Assembly: GCA_902779075.1 (NCBI GenBank)
Contig: CACZAK010000008.1
Span: 1-64,000, forward strand
DNA: 64,000 nt
From: an uncultured bacterium
GTDB taxonomy: Bacteria; Verrucomicrobiota; Kiritimatiellia; RFP12; UBA1067
Direction: 5' to 3'
Shown here: positions 1 to 9,407 of the stretch, piece after piece
Position numbering within the stretch: position 1 is the first letter of the stretch
How the letters are laid out: every line of letters starts with the position of its first letter
The notes under the pieces: model-generated
What the model was told of the DNA's origin: nothing
What the model saw: only the letters and a program-made list of their open reading frames with translations
Database searches by the model: none
Made by a program: the position numbers and the translations under genes

Positions 1-3000
1 GTCGAACACGAGACGGTTGTACCACGTGTCGGTCACGGACACCTTGAGCGTGTTCTTCCCGGACTTCACCGCGCCCGTCAGCGGGATGCGGTACGGCGGA
101 CTCCACACGTCGCCGAAGTCCTTGCCGTTCACTTCCACCTTTGCGAGGGACTCCACGCGTCCGAGGTCGAGGACCACGATGGAGCCCTCGTCAACCTTGT
201 CCAGCGTGAAGTCGATCGTGTAGTCGGCCGTTCCCGAAAACGCCTTCGCCTCCAGCGTCGTGCCGAGTTCCTTCCACGGCTCCAACGCGTCGATCGTCAT
301 CTGGCCCGGCATGCCCCAGCCCTCGGGAAACGACACGTTCCAAGGGCCGGCGAGCGTCGTCACGTCGAAGGACATCCGCACGTTGTCCATCGTGCCGTCC
401 GCACGGGTGATCGTGTAGTCGCCACTCTCGAACGGAATCGGATAGCCGCCGCCGTTCTCGCGCATCAGCGTCTTCGACCAGACCTGCGGCAGGGTCACGG
501 TCCCGCCCTCCTTCGCGGAGCGGGTGAGGACCTTGCCGTCCGGCAGACGGAACTTCGCGACAAAAGCCTTCGGCGTCTGGTAGGCGGGATCGCACTCCGC
601 CCAGGCGTTGTTCACGGTAATCTTCGCCTTGTGCGTGTCCAGGGCTTTCTGGAGCTTGTCGCTCACGTCGGCCCAGCGTCCGGGCGTCTCAAGATCCCCG
701 TAGCGAGCCTCGAGGACCTTGCAGATTTCACGCGGACGGGCGATGTGGTCTGGACCGGCCGAGGCGAGCGTCTTGCCGTCTTTCGCGATGCTGACGACGG
801 TGCGCGGATCGAGTTTCCCGCCGCGCCTGAACACAACGAAGCACGACTTGTGCGGGGCGAGCGAGAGCGCGACCCACGTGCGGCCATTCTTCACGGACGC
901 TGTATAGACCTTTTCGGAAAGGCCCGTCTCGGGATGCCAGATTTCGACCTCGCCCTCGCAACGGAAGCCGACGGCACCGGCGATTCCCACGCCCTGACGT
1001 TCGGACGCGAGGAAGTACCAGTCCGCGTCATCGGAACGGCGATGGTTCCAGACCACGCCCTCCGCAATGACATCTTTCGCGATCTTCTCGGCTTTGAGTG
1101 CGGATTCAAGCGTGCGTCCAACAGAGATGTTTTTGGACGCCTTCATCGCCGCCAAGGCCGCTTCGAAGCGCGCCTGCATCGCCGCGCCGCCGCGCAGCGT
1201 CGAGATGCCTTCGGGGAGCGCCGCGAACGCGGCCTTGGCGCCCTCCTTCACGCCGTCGAGGATCTTCTCCATCGTCTCGGGCATCATGCGCTTCGACTCG
1301 GGGACCCAAAGGAGACTGTATGCGATGCCGTCGGGCGTCACCCACTCGCCCTTGTCGTTCACGGAGACGCGCGTCAGGAACGCGTCGGGGTTGCAGTAGT
1401 CGAACTTGTGTCCGGCGGGGAACGGGGCGTTCTCGTCCGGCTTGTGGTCCCACTCGTCGCCGAGGTACCAGAGGACGTCGTTCGCTGGCTTGCCGGCCTC
1501 GAGCATCGCCTGGCAGCGCGCGAGGTAGGCGGTGAAGTCGGGCATGAACTTCCACCACGTCTGTCCGCGCAGGAACGGCGTACCGATGTGCGCGCCGAAG
1601 GACGTTCCCGGCGGCAGCCAGTCCGTGCGCGGGTTGTGCGTGTAGGTGTGGAACACCATGTGCGAGACGCCGCGCGCGATGTGGAGGTTCGCGACATACT
1701 TGAGATCGCGGAGCTTTTCGTTCCAAGTGAGCTGGAACGAGGTAAGCGCCTCGGCGGCCACGCTCTTCTTGCCGTACAGGTGCGCGGCGGAGACACATGG
1801 ATAGACGGGCTTGAAGTTGTGGTCGCCCACGTAGCCGTGCTGGCGCGGCTGCCAGAACTCGCACATCGGGATGTCCGCGTACTTGTAGAACCGCATCACG
1901 TCGCCGGGGAGGACGTCTCCGAACGACGTCTCGAATGTGATGTCGATGCCGCGGTCGTGGCAGCGCTTCGCCATCTGCGCGTAGAAGTTGTCGGAGACGA
2001 GGTCGCCGAGGAACCCGCGCCAGTCGTTGAGGAAGCGCGCCGTCGTCTCGGGGCTGTCAACCACGTACCCGAAGATCGCGGGCATCCATTTGAGGAGGTC
2101 GTATCCGAGGCGCTCGCGGAACACCTTGTCGAGGCCGGGCGTCCACGTCTGCCGCTTGCACTCCCAGCTGTCCATGAGCATCCGCGCGATCTTGCCCTTG
2201 ACCGGCCCGCCCTCTCCGGAGAGGCGTCCAATGTAGCCGTCGAACTGAACGTCTGCTCCTTTCGTCGAGAGCTTGTCGCACTCGAATCCCGTGCCCTCCT
2301 TCGGCGCGGGGCCGTTCTTGCGCATCGTGTTGACATGGCCGACGCGAATCACCGCCCACTTGCCGGCGGGGGCATCCCACGTGAACGTGCCGTCCGGCTG
2401 CATGAGTTTCGAGACGTCGCGCACCTCGGCGGACTTCACCCACGCCGTCTCGCTCTGCTTCGCGGGCGGGTTGCGCATGAGGCTGCGGAGGGTCCATCCC
2501 GCCTGCGCCTCCCAGTCGTCGTTGCGGGCGGAGCTGAAGAGGCTGATTCGGCCGAGCTTGATCGCGTGGCGGGGCTTGAGCGTGACCTTCAGCTGCTGCG
2601 TCGTCGTCTCGTCGCAGGAGAACGTGAGGGGTTTGTCGTCCTGCCAGTTGGCCTGCGGAATCTCGCGCGTGAAGAGCGTCTTGCCGTTCGCCTCGCAGAC
2701 GACGGTCGTCTCGGGATCGTAGCAGAAGCCGTGTCCGAGGCTGTTGACCGTCGGCAGTTCCACCGTGCGGATCGTGACGGGCTCCGCGAAGTCGAACGTG
2801 ATGGTGGCCGTGACGCCGCCGTCGATCGGGATGGCCGTCCCCTTCGCGCGCCATGCGTCCCAGTCCGCCTTGATGTTGCTCGTGACCGTCGCGGGCTTGA
2901 GCGCGCCGTCCCATTGTCCGGCAGTCGCGGGAAACGCGAGCACGACGACGTCGCGGTAGTCCTTCGGGTCGGGAGCGGACGGCGCGAGCGTCGGGAGCTT

Positions 3001-3342
3001 CACCTCGACGCGCTTTCCGCCCTCGACGTCAGTGCGCCCCCAGACAAGGTGGCGCATGGCGTTCTCCGGCTTGATCCACGGGCCGCCGCTCATCGCCCAG
3101 CCGGGACAGTTCTGCATCGTGAATGTGAGGCCGAGCCGCCTGCACTCGTCCGCGACGAAGCCCACGAGGCCGTCCCACGGCGCGCTGAGGCACGTGATCT
3201 GCGGCTCGACGCCAGGCCACTTGCCGCCGAACTGTCCGTGGAAGAGGTGGATGCCGCTGATGCCGGCGCCCTTGATCGCCTCGAGGTCGGCGGTGATGCC
3301 GGGCTTCGCGACGTTGCCGCCGATGAAGTGGAACCGACATGG
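1..3342 (-). CDS. GH106-family glycoside hydrolase, lacking its 5' end and running off the left edge
   Basis: The open minus-strand frame covers about 1114 codons and has no stop inside the window, so the C-terminus lies outside. It opens with FHFIGGNVAKPGITADLEA and continues with CPGWAMSGGPW, both typical of the N-terminal catalytic barrel of GH106 (alpha-L-rhamnosidase-type) enzymes. Further on are ETSFGDVLPGDV and, near the edge, VEVNGKDFGDVW, a galactose-binding-like C-terminal motif of the family. Such enzymes are normally secreted and cleave rhamnose-containing glycans. Here an in-frame TAG at 3343-3345 comes only three codons before the conserved region. No ATG, GTG or TTG precedes it in frame, so the signal peptide and start are missing. 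The first in-frame start-type codon lies about 65 codons inside the domain. The gene is either a 5'-deleted pseudogene or sits at a rearrangement or assembly joint. The family call is firm; functional status is doubtful. Confidence 0.75.
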
Positions 3343-3444
3343 CTAAGCCAAATACGCCTGCGAGCTTTCCAAGTTCTTTATCCACTCCACAAGTTCGCCG
3401 TTTGCCGAAGGCGTAACTGAAGCAATCGCTCCTTATACAGACAA

Positions 3445-3488
3445 ATCTTCCGCAAGTGCCCGTTTACAGCGGCGACATTGCGGAAGAT
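3445..3488. repeat. 11-bp inverted repeat between the small secreted gene and the truncated GH106 gene
   Basis: ATCTTCCGCAA at 3445-3455 is matched exactly by TTGCGGAAGAT at 3478-3488, with a 22-nt spacer. It lies in the 180-bp gap (3343-3521) just upstream of the broken GH106 start and downstream of the preceding minus-strand gene. No T-run follows, so a classical terminator is not obvious. It could be a terminator-like stem or a footprint of the event that removed the GH106 5' end. Confidence 0.5.
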
Positions 3489-3521
3489 CTGTTCAAGCGG
3501 GAGTGAATGCCATCGGTTCCA

Positions 3522-4061
3522 TTACTTTCCAAGCATCTTGGACATCGCTTCGCCGCTGAGCTCGGTCGCGACCTGTTCGGCGAACTCCTGCACGCACTTC
3601 TTGCCGGACGCCTTGCCCAGTTCGCGGACCTTCTCCGCCTGGGCCTTGAGGCCGCACCAGCGGAGCTGGTCGATGTAGAACATCTTGACGTCAGGCTGTT
3701 CCGCCTTCTCCGCGAAGGCGAGGAGCTGTTCGGTCCAAAGCGCGCGCCCATCCTTGCCCGGCAGCATCACGTACTGCGTAACGGCGGCGATCTGGAATGC
3801 CTTCACGGGACACGTCTGGAAGCCAGTCTTCACCTCGGCGAGAAGCGCGGAGGCGGACGCCGCATCCTTCACGAACGCCGCGAGGACCTCGTCCTTCGTG
3901 GCCTCCGCGAGCTTGGCCTTGTTCTGCGCCTGCCACTTCTCGGACGCCGGCGCGTCGGTGGGCTTCGCCGCACCGGGCTTGATGTCGTAGGCATCCTTCT
4001 TCTTGCCCGCCGCGAAGCATGTCACCGCCGCAAGCACCGCAACAACAAAGATCTTCTTCAT
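3522..4061 (-). CDS. small secreted protein of unknown function
   Basis: The 179-residue product starts MKKIFVVAVLAAVTCFAAGKK, a clear Sec signal peptide with cleavage expected near residue 18. The mature part is rich in Ala, Lys and Glu and probably alpha-helical (HEAT/TPR-like by eye), with a few cysteines. I do not recognise a family. The start is supported by TGAGGAT about 6 nt upstream of the ATG. The gene lies 35 nt downstream of the Gfo/Idh/MocA gene and is probably co-transcribed with it. That short gap contains a 7-bp-period repeat. Confidence 0.8.
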   Translation of the reverse strand: MKKIFVVAVLAAVTCFAAGKKKDAYDIKPGAAKPTDAPASEKWQAQNKAKLAEATKDEVLAAFVKDAASASALLAEVKTGFQTCPVKAFQIAAVTQYVMLPGKDGRALWTEQLLAFAEKAEQPDVKMFYIDQLRWCGLKAQAEKVRELGKASGKKCVQEFAEQVATELSGEAMSKMLGK

Positions 4062-4074
4062 GGTTTAATCCTCA

Positions 4075-4092
4075 ACTTTACACTTTACACTC
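4075..4092. repeat. heptad repeat TTTACAC in an operon gap
   Basis: Two exact tandem copies of TTTACAC (4077-4083, 4084-4090) with partial flanks fill half of the 35-nt spacer between two minus-strand genes. Read on the minus strand this is GTGTAAA, the same heptad found four times in a row inside the TMTC-like gene at 40373-40400. Confidence 0.6.
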
Positions 4093-4096
4093 TCCC

Positions 4097-5422
4097 TCAG
4101 CCCCACATCTCCTTCGCCCACGGCTGACGCATGGACTGGTAGAGGAAGCGGTCCGCCGCCTCGTCGTTGACGGCGCGGAGCGTCACGGGGTCGAAACGGA
4201 ACCCGCGGCCGAGGCGTTCGGCGACAATCGCGAGGTTGAACATCGTGCAGGAGCGGAACCCGTTCGTTTCGTTGAGCGCGAACGGCTTGCGCGTGCGCAC
4301 GCTCTCCATGAAGTCCGTGATCTGCGGCGCGGGTTCGGGAAGCTCCTTGAGAAACGCCACGACCTTAGCGTCCGGCCACCAGCCGTTGTTGTCCTTGATG
4401 CGGAGCGTGGAGGTGTTCTTGGCCTTCTTGTACACGCACACGCCGTTGGACCCGCGCAGAAGCGGCTCGTCCTTGAGCGAGTTGTCGCCGTCGAGGATCA
4501 CCTCGGTGCCGTCAGCGTATGTGAGTACGAAGCGGTCGAAGCGGCCGACCACGTCGGGGTGCTGCTTCGGGCCGATGTAATCGACCTTGACCGGGCTCGT
4601 ATCGTCCTTGCAGAGGAGATACTGGAGCGGGTCGAGGTAGTGCTGCGCCATGTCGCCGAGACCGCCGCCATCGTAGTCCCAGTAGCCGCGGAACGTGCCG
4701 TGGGTGCGGTGGCGGTTGTAGGGCTTCCACGGCGCCGGGCCGAGCCACATATCCCAGTCGAACGTCTTCGGCACCGCCTGCACGGGCAGGTTGACGCGTC
4801 CGGACCAGTAGAACTTCCAGCTGAAGCCCTGTCCGCCGCCGAACGTACACTTGATCGGTCCCTTACCGAGGAGACCGCTCTCGACGACCTGGCGTATCGG
4901 CTTCACGGTCGTGCCGAAGCCGTAGAAGTTACCCTGGAAACGGAACCAGGTGTTGAGACGGAAGATGCGCTTCTTGGCCTTCACGACCTCCATCACGCGC
5001 TTACCCTCGCCGACGGTGCGCGTCATGGGCTTCTCGCACCAGATGTCCTTGCCGGCGTTCGCGGCCATCACGCTCATGCAGCCGTGCCAGTGCGGCGGCG
5101 TGCAGATGTGGACGATGTCCACGTCCTTGTCGGCGAGCAGTTCGATGAAGTTTTTGTACCCCTTGATCTTGCCCCAGCCCTTCTTCTCGGCTTCGACAAG
5201 GCCGCTCTTCACGCGCAGCTGGTCGGGGTCGCAGAGACCGATCAGGCGCGAGCCCCTGTACGGGAGGTGGTTCTCGGAGTGGGCGATGCCTCCGAAGCCG
5301 ATCAGCGCACGGGTGAGCTGATTGGACGGCGTGTCAGCGCCGAAAAGCACCCGCGCGGGCGCGATGGAGAAGCAGGACGCCGCGGCGATCTGCTTCATGA
5401 ACGACCTTCTTGTATTCGTCAT
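4097..5422 (-). CDS. Tat-exported Gfo/Idh/MocA-family oxidoreductase
   Basis: The 441-residue protein begins MTNTRRSFMKQIAAASCF, a twin-arginine signal. A Rossmann nucleotide-binding segment follows (IGFGGIAHSE around residue 41), then the family signature CEKPMTRTVGEG with the conserved E130-K131-P132. A C-terminal alpha/beta domain of the Gfo/Idh/MocA type completes it. Members use NAD(P) to oxidise or reduce sugars and related alcohols; Tat-exported forms are very common in PVC bacteria and Bacteroidetes that degrade glycans. The open frame extends further upstream, but the true start at 5422 is fixed by the Tat motif and by AAAGGAAAA just ahead. The neighbouring glycosidase fits a sugar-processing role; the substrate cannot be told. 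Confidence 0.9.
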   Translation of the reverse strand: MTNTRRSFMKQIAAASCFSIAPARVLFGADTPSNQLTRALIGFGGIAHSENHLPYRGSRLIGLCDPDQLRVKSGLVEAEKKGWGKIKGYKNFIELLADKDVDIVHICTPPHWHGCMSVMAANAGKDIWCEKPMTRTVGEGKRVMEVVKAKKRIFRLNTWFRFQGNFYGFGTTVKPIRQVVESGLLGKGPIKCTFGGGQGFSWKFYWSGRVNLPVQAVPKTFDWDMWLGPAPWKPYNRHRTHGTFRGYWDYDGGGLGDMAQHYLDPLQYLLCKDDTSPVKVDYIGPKQHPDVVGRFDRFVLTYADGTEVILDGDNSLKDEPLLRGSNGVCVYKKAKNTSTLRIKDNNGWWPDAKVVAFLKELPEPAPQITDFMESVRTRKPFALNETNGFRSCTMFNLAIVAERLGRGFRFDPVTLRAVNDEAADRFLYQSMRQPWAKEMWG

Positions 5423-5449
5423 TTTATTTTCCTTTGAAAATTGGGTTGA

Positions 5450-5479
5450 ATTATACCAAATCGCTCTCGCGTCCGGCAA
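5450..5479 (-). promoter_or_regulatory. promoter of the Gfo/Idh/MocA gene
   Basis: On the minus strand TTGCCG (5479-5474), an 18-nt spacer and TATAAT (5455-5450) with an extended TGG just upstream form a strong sigma-70-type promoter. The ATG lies 27 nt downstream. The leader shares about 20 nt (AACCC-R-ATTTTCAAAGG) with the leader of purL. Confidence 0.7.
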
Positions 5480-5496
5480 TCCCGCAGACGCGGAGA

Positions 5497-6138
5497 CTAC
5501 TTCTTGTTCTTGCGCAAGGAGCCCTTTCCGCGGGTATTGACCTTTCCGGATGTGCCGACCTTTCCGGATGTGCCGCCTTTCCATTTGGAGCCCTTTCCGG
5601 ACAAATCCTTTCCAGGCAACGGCTTCTGAGCGGCAGAATGGGTTTGGTTGACGCGAGCTGGTTGCTGTCCGCCCGCAACGGGGCCCTTTCCGGACGTACC
5701 GCCTTTCCATTGGGAGCCCGTCCCGGACAAATCCTTTCCGGGCAACGGCTTCTGAGCGGCAGAATGGGGTTGGGTGACGCGAGCTGGTTGCCGGGCGTCC
5801 GCCCTTGTAGGCACCGGACGCCCGCCATGGCCGCCATGCCCACCATACCCTCCGTGTGCGCCCGGACGTCTGCCATGCGGCGGCTCCCTGTGGTGCGGGT
5901 AACGCGGACCGCCGTATCCGGGATGGTAGCCATCGTAGACCGTCATCGTAGAATACGCCGAGGCGGGCGTTGTGTAGTACGCCGGCGACGTGTTGTAGAC
6001 TGGCGTTGCGACAGGCTCCACAACAGTCGTTGCGTAGACCGGCTCGGTAGGTGCGAGATAGCCCATCTCTTCAACTGTCAGGCACCCCGTCAGCGGGCCA
6101 ACGAGGCCAAACAAGGAAATATAACGTGCGACATTCAT
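5497..6138 (-). CDS. repetitive basic lipoprotein of unknown function
   Basis: The 213-residue protein has a short hydrophobic N-terminus with lipobox LTGC (Cys19), so it is a predicted lipoprotein. A Tyr/Pro/Thr-rich stretch follows (about residues 25-70), then a Gly/His-rich stretch (75-105). The C-terminal half holds a 42-residue unit repeated almost exactly twice (QPARV...HSAAQKPLPGKDLSG...WKGGTSGK) and ends in a Lys/Gly-rich tail. The composition suggests an envelope- or polyanion-binding structural protein; no family is recognised. An extended -10 (TGGTAAAAT, minus strand, 6180-6172) precedes it. Confidence 0.75.
   Translation of the reverse strand: MNVARYISLFGLVGPLTGCLTVEEMGYLAPTEPVYATTVVEPVATPVYNTSPAYYTTPASAYSTMTVYDGYHPGYGGPRYPHHREPPHGRRPGAHGGYGGHGGHGGRPVPTRADARQPARVTQPHSAAQKPLPGKDLSGTGSQWKGGTSGKGPVAGGQQPARVNQTHSAAQKPLPGKDLSGKGSKWKGGTSGKVGTSGKVNTRGKGSLRKNKK
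5573..5791. repeat. 93-bp direct repeat, period 126 bp, inside the lipoprotein gene
   Basis: Bases 5573-5665 and 5699-5791 are nearly identical (a handful of substitutions). The period is 126 bp, exactly 42 codons, so the duplication keeps frame. The 3' end of the gene also carries two TCCGGA hexamers 18 bp apart, reminiscent of the TCCGGA arrays elsewhere in the window. Confidence 0.8.
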
Positions 6139-6635
6139 GATTCATCTCTCTTTCTTGGGTTGGTTGGGATAATTTTACCATGTCTTTCTGACAAAAGCCA
6201 CAAAGAAATGTAATTTCTGTCCGCCGAGGAATATTGGTGGAATATTGGTGAAATTACTGGATTTCGGCTTGATCAATAATCCGCTTGCACCATGCGAATG
6301 GAATGTGGTAGACTATCGTCGTCCTTCGCAAGGAGGGCAGACATAGTTCGAGGGACAGACTGGGAGCGTCAAGCAAGCGTATGGAAGCCGACCTCCCCCT
6401 CCCTTGGACAGAGCAATGTAGCATAGACGCTACACGTCGTTCTGTAGAAATATGATCAATATTTGGCCTTAAACGACATGTAAGTTGAGATACGTCCAAT
6501 TTGGCACGTTTTCTTTTCATACATTCCATTGAGGTTTCTGGTTGGACTTCTACGGAGTGCATAGGAGGGTGAATGCGCCCCTTTTCATGTACTGGGCGGT
6601 CTGGCGACGAACAACGCGCGGAAAGGAAATAACGA
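6139..6635. other. 497-bp non-coding stretch upstream of the SUMF1 gene
   Basis: I see no convincing gene here; short minus-strand frames overlapping it are antisense to the SUMF1 gene. It has lower GC than its surroundings. It contains a perfect 11-bp tandem repeat, GAATATTGGTG at 6229-6239 and 6240-6250, one helical turn apart, which could be an operator. No tRNA or small RNA fold was recognised. Confidence 0.5.
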
Positions 6636-9347
6636 GTGGAAAGACATAGTAGCTGCAAAGTGCTGGTGGCGTTTCTGGTATTGATTGCCGCAACATTCAC
6701 CGCATTAGGCATCCCTTCAAGGTCGAAGGGCGTGCCGAATGGATGGATTGAGGATATCGAGGAGGCAAAGGCGCTGTCCGCGAAGGAAGGCAAGCACATC
6801 CTCGTATGCAGCATAAGGAGCGACCGTAAATTGGAACAACAGCTCATCCGCGACGTTTTCTCGCAGGGCAAGTTCTCTGGCAAGGCGAAGAAACGGTTCA
6901 TTCTGATGATGGCCGATTTAACCGACAACACGCAAAACCTGTCGTCTGTCGCGATGCGGCAGAACTCCGACATCAGGAAAAGTTACCACCTGAACGGCAA
7001 CGGCTCCGCGTGCATAGTCGATTGTACCGGGCAAATGCTTCTGAGGTTGGGCAACATAAGCGGCGACGCCTATTCATGTTGGGTCGAAATAGACAGCGAG
7101 ACCCGCGAGTTGCCGGCTGCAAGAAAGAAGGAAGAGCTACCGCAACAGGCCGCGCATGGTGTCTCCAAAGAGGAGCGCCCCCCGTCGCCTCAAGCCGATG
7201 GCATCCCGCACGGCACTGCCGGAGATGGACTCGCCGCCGGCGACGCCTGCGCCGTGGCGGGCGACTGGAAATCGGCGTTGGAGCACTTCAAGACCACGGC
7301 CTCAAGGCAGGGCGTGATAGCAAAGTACGAGCTCGAAGGAACGGCAAACGCTCGTCAGTTGGCTAATGCATGGTGGAAGTCCGTATCGCTTGCCCGTGAC
7401 GCCGATACGCGGAGCGCATACCAGGCGCATGCCGCCGCCCTTTACCAACAGGCGCTCTGCGAGGGGCTCTTCGAAGGCGAGCGGATGGCCATGGCCATGC
7501 AGCGCATTGCGGAGGCGGAGAAAGCGGGTGTATGTTCCCGTCCCGACAACATGGTGCGATGCGGACGCTACTGCGTCATCGACCTCTCCGCCGGACCGAA
7601 TGCGGGGAAATACCCGGTGTTCTACCTCGGCAGCGAGCCGTCGAGCGGATGGACGGACGAATACAAGACCACGAAGCTCGTCCTGCGCCGCATCGAGCCA
7701 GGGTCGTTCATCATGGGCAATGACCAGACCGACGAATCGTCCCGCGTCAACATCACGAAGCCGTTCTACATGGGCGTGTTCGAGGTCACGCAGAAACAGT
7801 ACGAACTGGTGACCGGCAGAAATCCATCCCAATACAGGGGTGAAATGCGTCCCGTGGGCAAATTGTCATTCACAGCCCTGCGCGGAGACCCGGAAGTGCA
7901 TAACTGGCCCAGCGTGAATACCGTTGACGCGAATTCCTTTATCGGGCGCATTCGCGCCCGTACCGGGTTGGACCTCGATCTACCGCCGGAAGCTGAGTGG
8001 GAGTACGCCTGCCGCGCGGGCACAAAGAGCAAGTTCAACAATGGCGGCGACAGCGAGGAGGATTGGGTAAAGGTGGGGCGTGTGCCGCCGAACCAATCGG
8101 CATTCGGATGGCTGGAGCCGAAGAAGTTTCAATATGGCCATGTGCCAGACGGAAAGGGTGGGGATGATTCGTATTGCACGACGGTCGGATTGTATCTGCC
8201 GAATGCGTGGGGGCTTTACGACATGCACGGGAATTCCTGGGAGTGGACGCTTGGGACCCGGATAAATCGCAATGGCAGTAATTGCAAGGTACTCAGAGGG
8301 GGCGGTTGGAATAGTCCGTCATATCAATGCTGTTCCGCCGGTTATTATCAAGAGCTTCCAGAAAGGGTAGGCCGGCCATACGGTTTCCGCCTTTCAATGT
8401 CCACCCCTGGCGGTTTCAAGGATCATGCCGTGCAGAATGGACGTCGGGAGGGTTCGGCCCCCTCCGTTGCGACTCGGCCCGCAGTTCCGCCTGTCCAGCC
8501 CAGCAGCAAGGTATCGTCCGACAAGCTTTACTGCGTGATCAACCTCTCGGCCGGCGCTTCCGCCACGTCCTATCCTGTTTCGTACCTGAAGGAAGCCCCC
8601 GATAACGAATGGCCGGATGAATACAAGACGAAGAAACTCGTGCTGCGCCGCGTGGAGCCGGGAACGTTCATAGTGGGCAACACGGGACGTCGGGCGACGA
8701 TTGCGAAGCCGTACTACATCGGCGTGTTCGAGGTCACCCAGAGCCAGTGGGAACTCGTCATGGGGGAGAATCCGTCCAGCATGAAGGGGGCGATGCGTCC
8801 CGTAGAGGGCGTCTCGTTCAACACGGCGCGCGGCGGCGATGCGGATGCCGACGCGGCGTCGTTCGTGGGCCGGCTCCGTGCACGCACCAGCCTGGACGTC
8901 GATCTGCCAGATCCGGACAGGTGGGAATACGCCTGCCGCGCGGGTACAAAAAGCAATTTCAACAACGGGTGCAATTCGGAATCGGATGAAATGTGGCAGT
9001 TAGGCAGGTTCTACCTCAACCAGTCGCTGGTGTTGCCTAAAGAGCGCGCAAACGTGAGCGCGGACGGTATCTACCGGCGTCCCGACGGACGTGGTGGATT
9101 CCGTGCGGGGCACACGGTGGCTGGATCGTACCTTCCGAACGACTGGTGGCTGTACGACATGCACGGCAACGTGGCGGAAATGTGCCTTGGCACGGAAAGT
9201 CAGTGCGTGTTACGCGGCGGCTCGTGGGCCGACAGCGAATCCCGCAGCGGCACATGTTTCCTCACTTCTTCCGCGAGCAAGACGAAGTCCCGCGACGCTC
9301 GTGAAAACTGTATTGGCCTTCGCCTGGTCATCGGGATCTCGAAATAG
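6636..9347 (+). CDS. secreted protein with thioredoxin-like domain and two tandem SUMF1 (FGE-sulfatase) domains
   Basis: The 903-residue product starts at GTG 6636, preceded by GGAAAGGAAAT. A signal peptide covers residues 1-25. Residues about 38-150 resemble a thioredoxin-like fold (EEAKALSAKEGKHILV) but lack a CxxC pair. A linker and helical stretch follow. Two copies of the SUMF1/formylglycine-generating-enzyme fold come next, about 311-590 and 631-900, each with LRRxEPGxFIxGN, GVFEVTQ, EYACRAGTKS, YDMHGN and VLRGGxW. Family knowledge: true FGEs use two copper-binding cysteines after the RGGS motif; here the first is Trp or absent in both copies (GGGWNSPSYQCC, GGSWADSESRS). Sulfatase activation is therefore unlikely and the fold may serve as a binding or other catalytic scaffold. 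It is one of only two plus-strand genes in the window. Confidence 0.85.
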   Translation: MERHSSCKVLVAFLVLIAATFTALGIPSRSKGVPNGWIEDIEEAKALSAKEGKHILVCSIRSDRKLEQQLIRDVFSQGKFSGKAKKRFILMMADLTDNTQNLSSVAMRQNSDIRKSYHLNGNGSACIVDCTGQMLLRLGNISGDAYSCWVEIDSETRELPAARKKEELPQQAAHGVSKEERPPSPQADGIPHGTAGDGLAAGDACAVAGDWKSALEHFKTTASRQGVIAKYELEGTANARQLANAWWKSVSLARDADTRSAYQAHAAALYQQALCEGLFEGERMAMAMQRIAEAEKAGVCSRPDNMVRCGRYCVIDLSAGPNAGKYPVFYLGSEPSSGWTDEYKTTKLVLRRIEPGSFIMGNDQTDESSRVNITKPFYMGVFEVTQKQYELVTGRNPSQYRGEMRPVGKLSFTALRGDPEVHNWPSVNTVDANSFIGRIRARTGLDLDLPPEAEWEYACRAGTKSKFNNGGDSEEDWVKVGRVPPNQSAFGWLEPKKFQYGHVPDGKGGDDSYCTTVGLYLPNAWGLYDMHGNSWEWTLGTRINRNGSNCKVLRGGGWNSPSYQCCSAGYYQELPERVGRPYGFRLSMSTPGGFKDHAVQNGRREGSAPSVATRPAVPPVQPSSKVSSDKLYCVINLSAGASATSYPVSYLKEAPDNEWPDEYKTKKLVLRRVEPGTFIVGNTGRRATIAKPYYIGVFEVTQSQWELVMGENPSSMKGAMRPVEGVSFNTARGGDADADAASFVGRLRARTSLDVDLPDPDRWEYACRAGTKSNFNNGCNSESDEMWQLGRFYLNQSLVLPKERANVSADGIYRRPDGRGGFRAGHTVAGSYLPNDWWLYDMHGNVAEMCLGTESQCVLRGGSWADSESRSGTCFLTSSASKTKSRDARENCIGLRLVIGISK

Positions 9348-9407
9348 CGCGCCCGCCACAAATGGGGAGAACAAGCTTACGACAACAGGATGGGGCGCAC
9401 ACAGGGA

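Noticed and set aside
3029..3385. GTG-started minus-strand frame that could supply the missing GH106 start
   Set aside because: It is in a different frame from the GH106 domain and soon becomes Arg-rich nonsense; it would need a frameshift exactly at the joint, for which there is no slippery sequence.
631..3420. Long plus-strand open frame (929 codons) antisense to the GH106 gene
   Set aside because: Its translation is Arg/His/Leu/Val-rich with no domain, a typical antisense shadow in high-GC DNA; the minus strand shows GH106 motifs throughout.
3464..3751. Minus-strand open frame of 95 codons near 3.5 kb
   Set aside because: Overlaps the secreted protein gene in another frame; Ser/Arg-rich shadow with no ribosome site.
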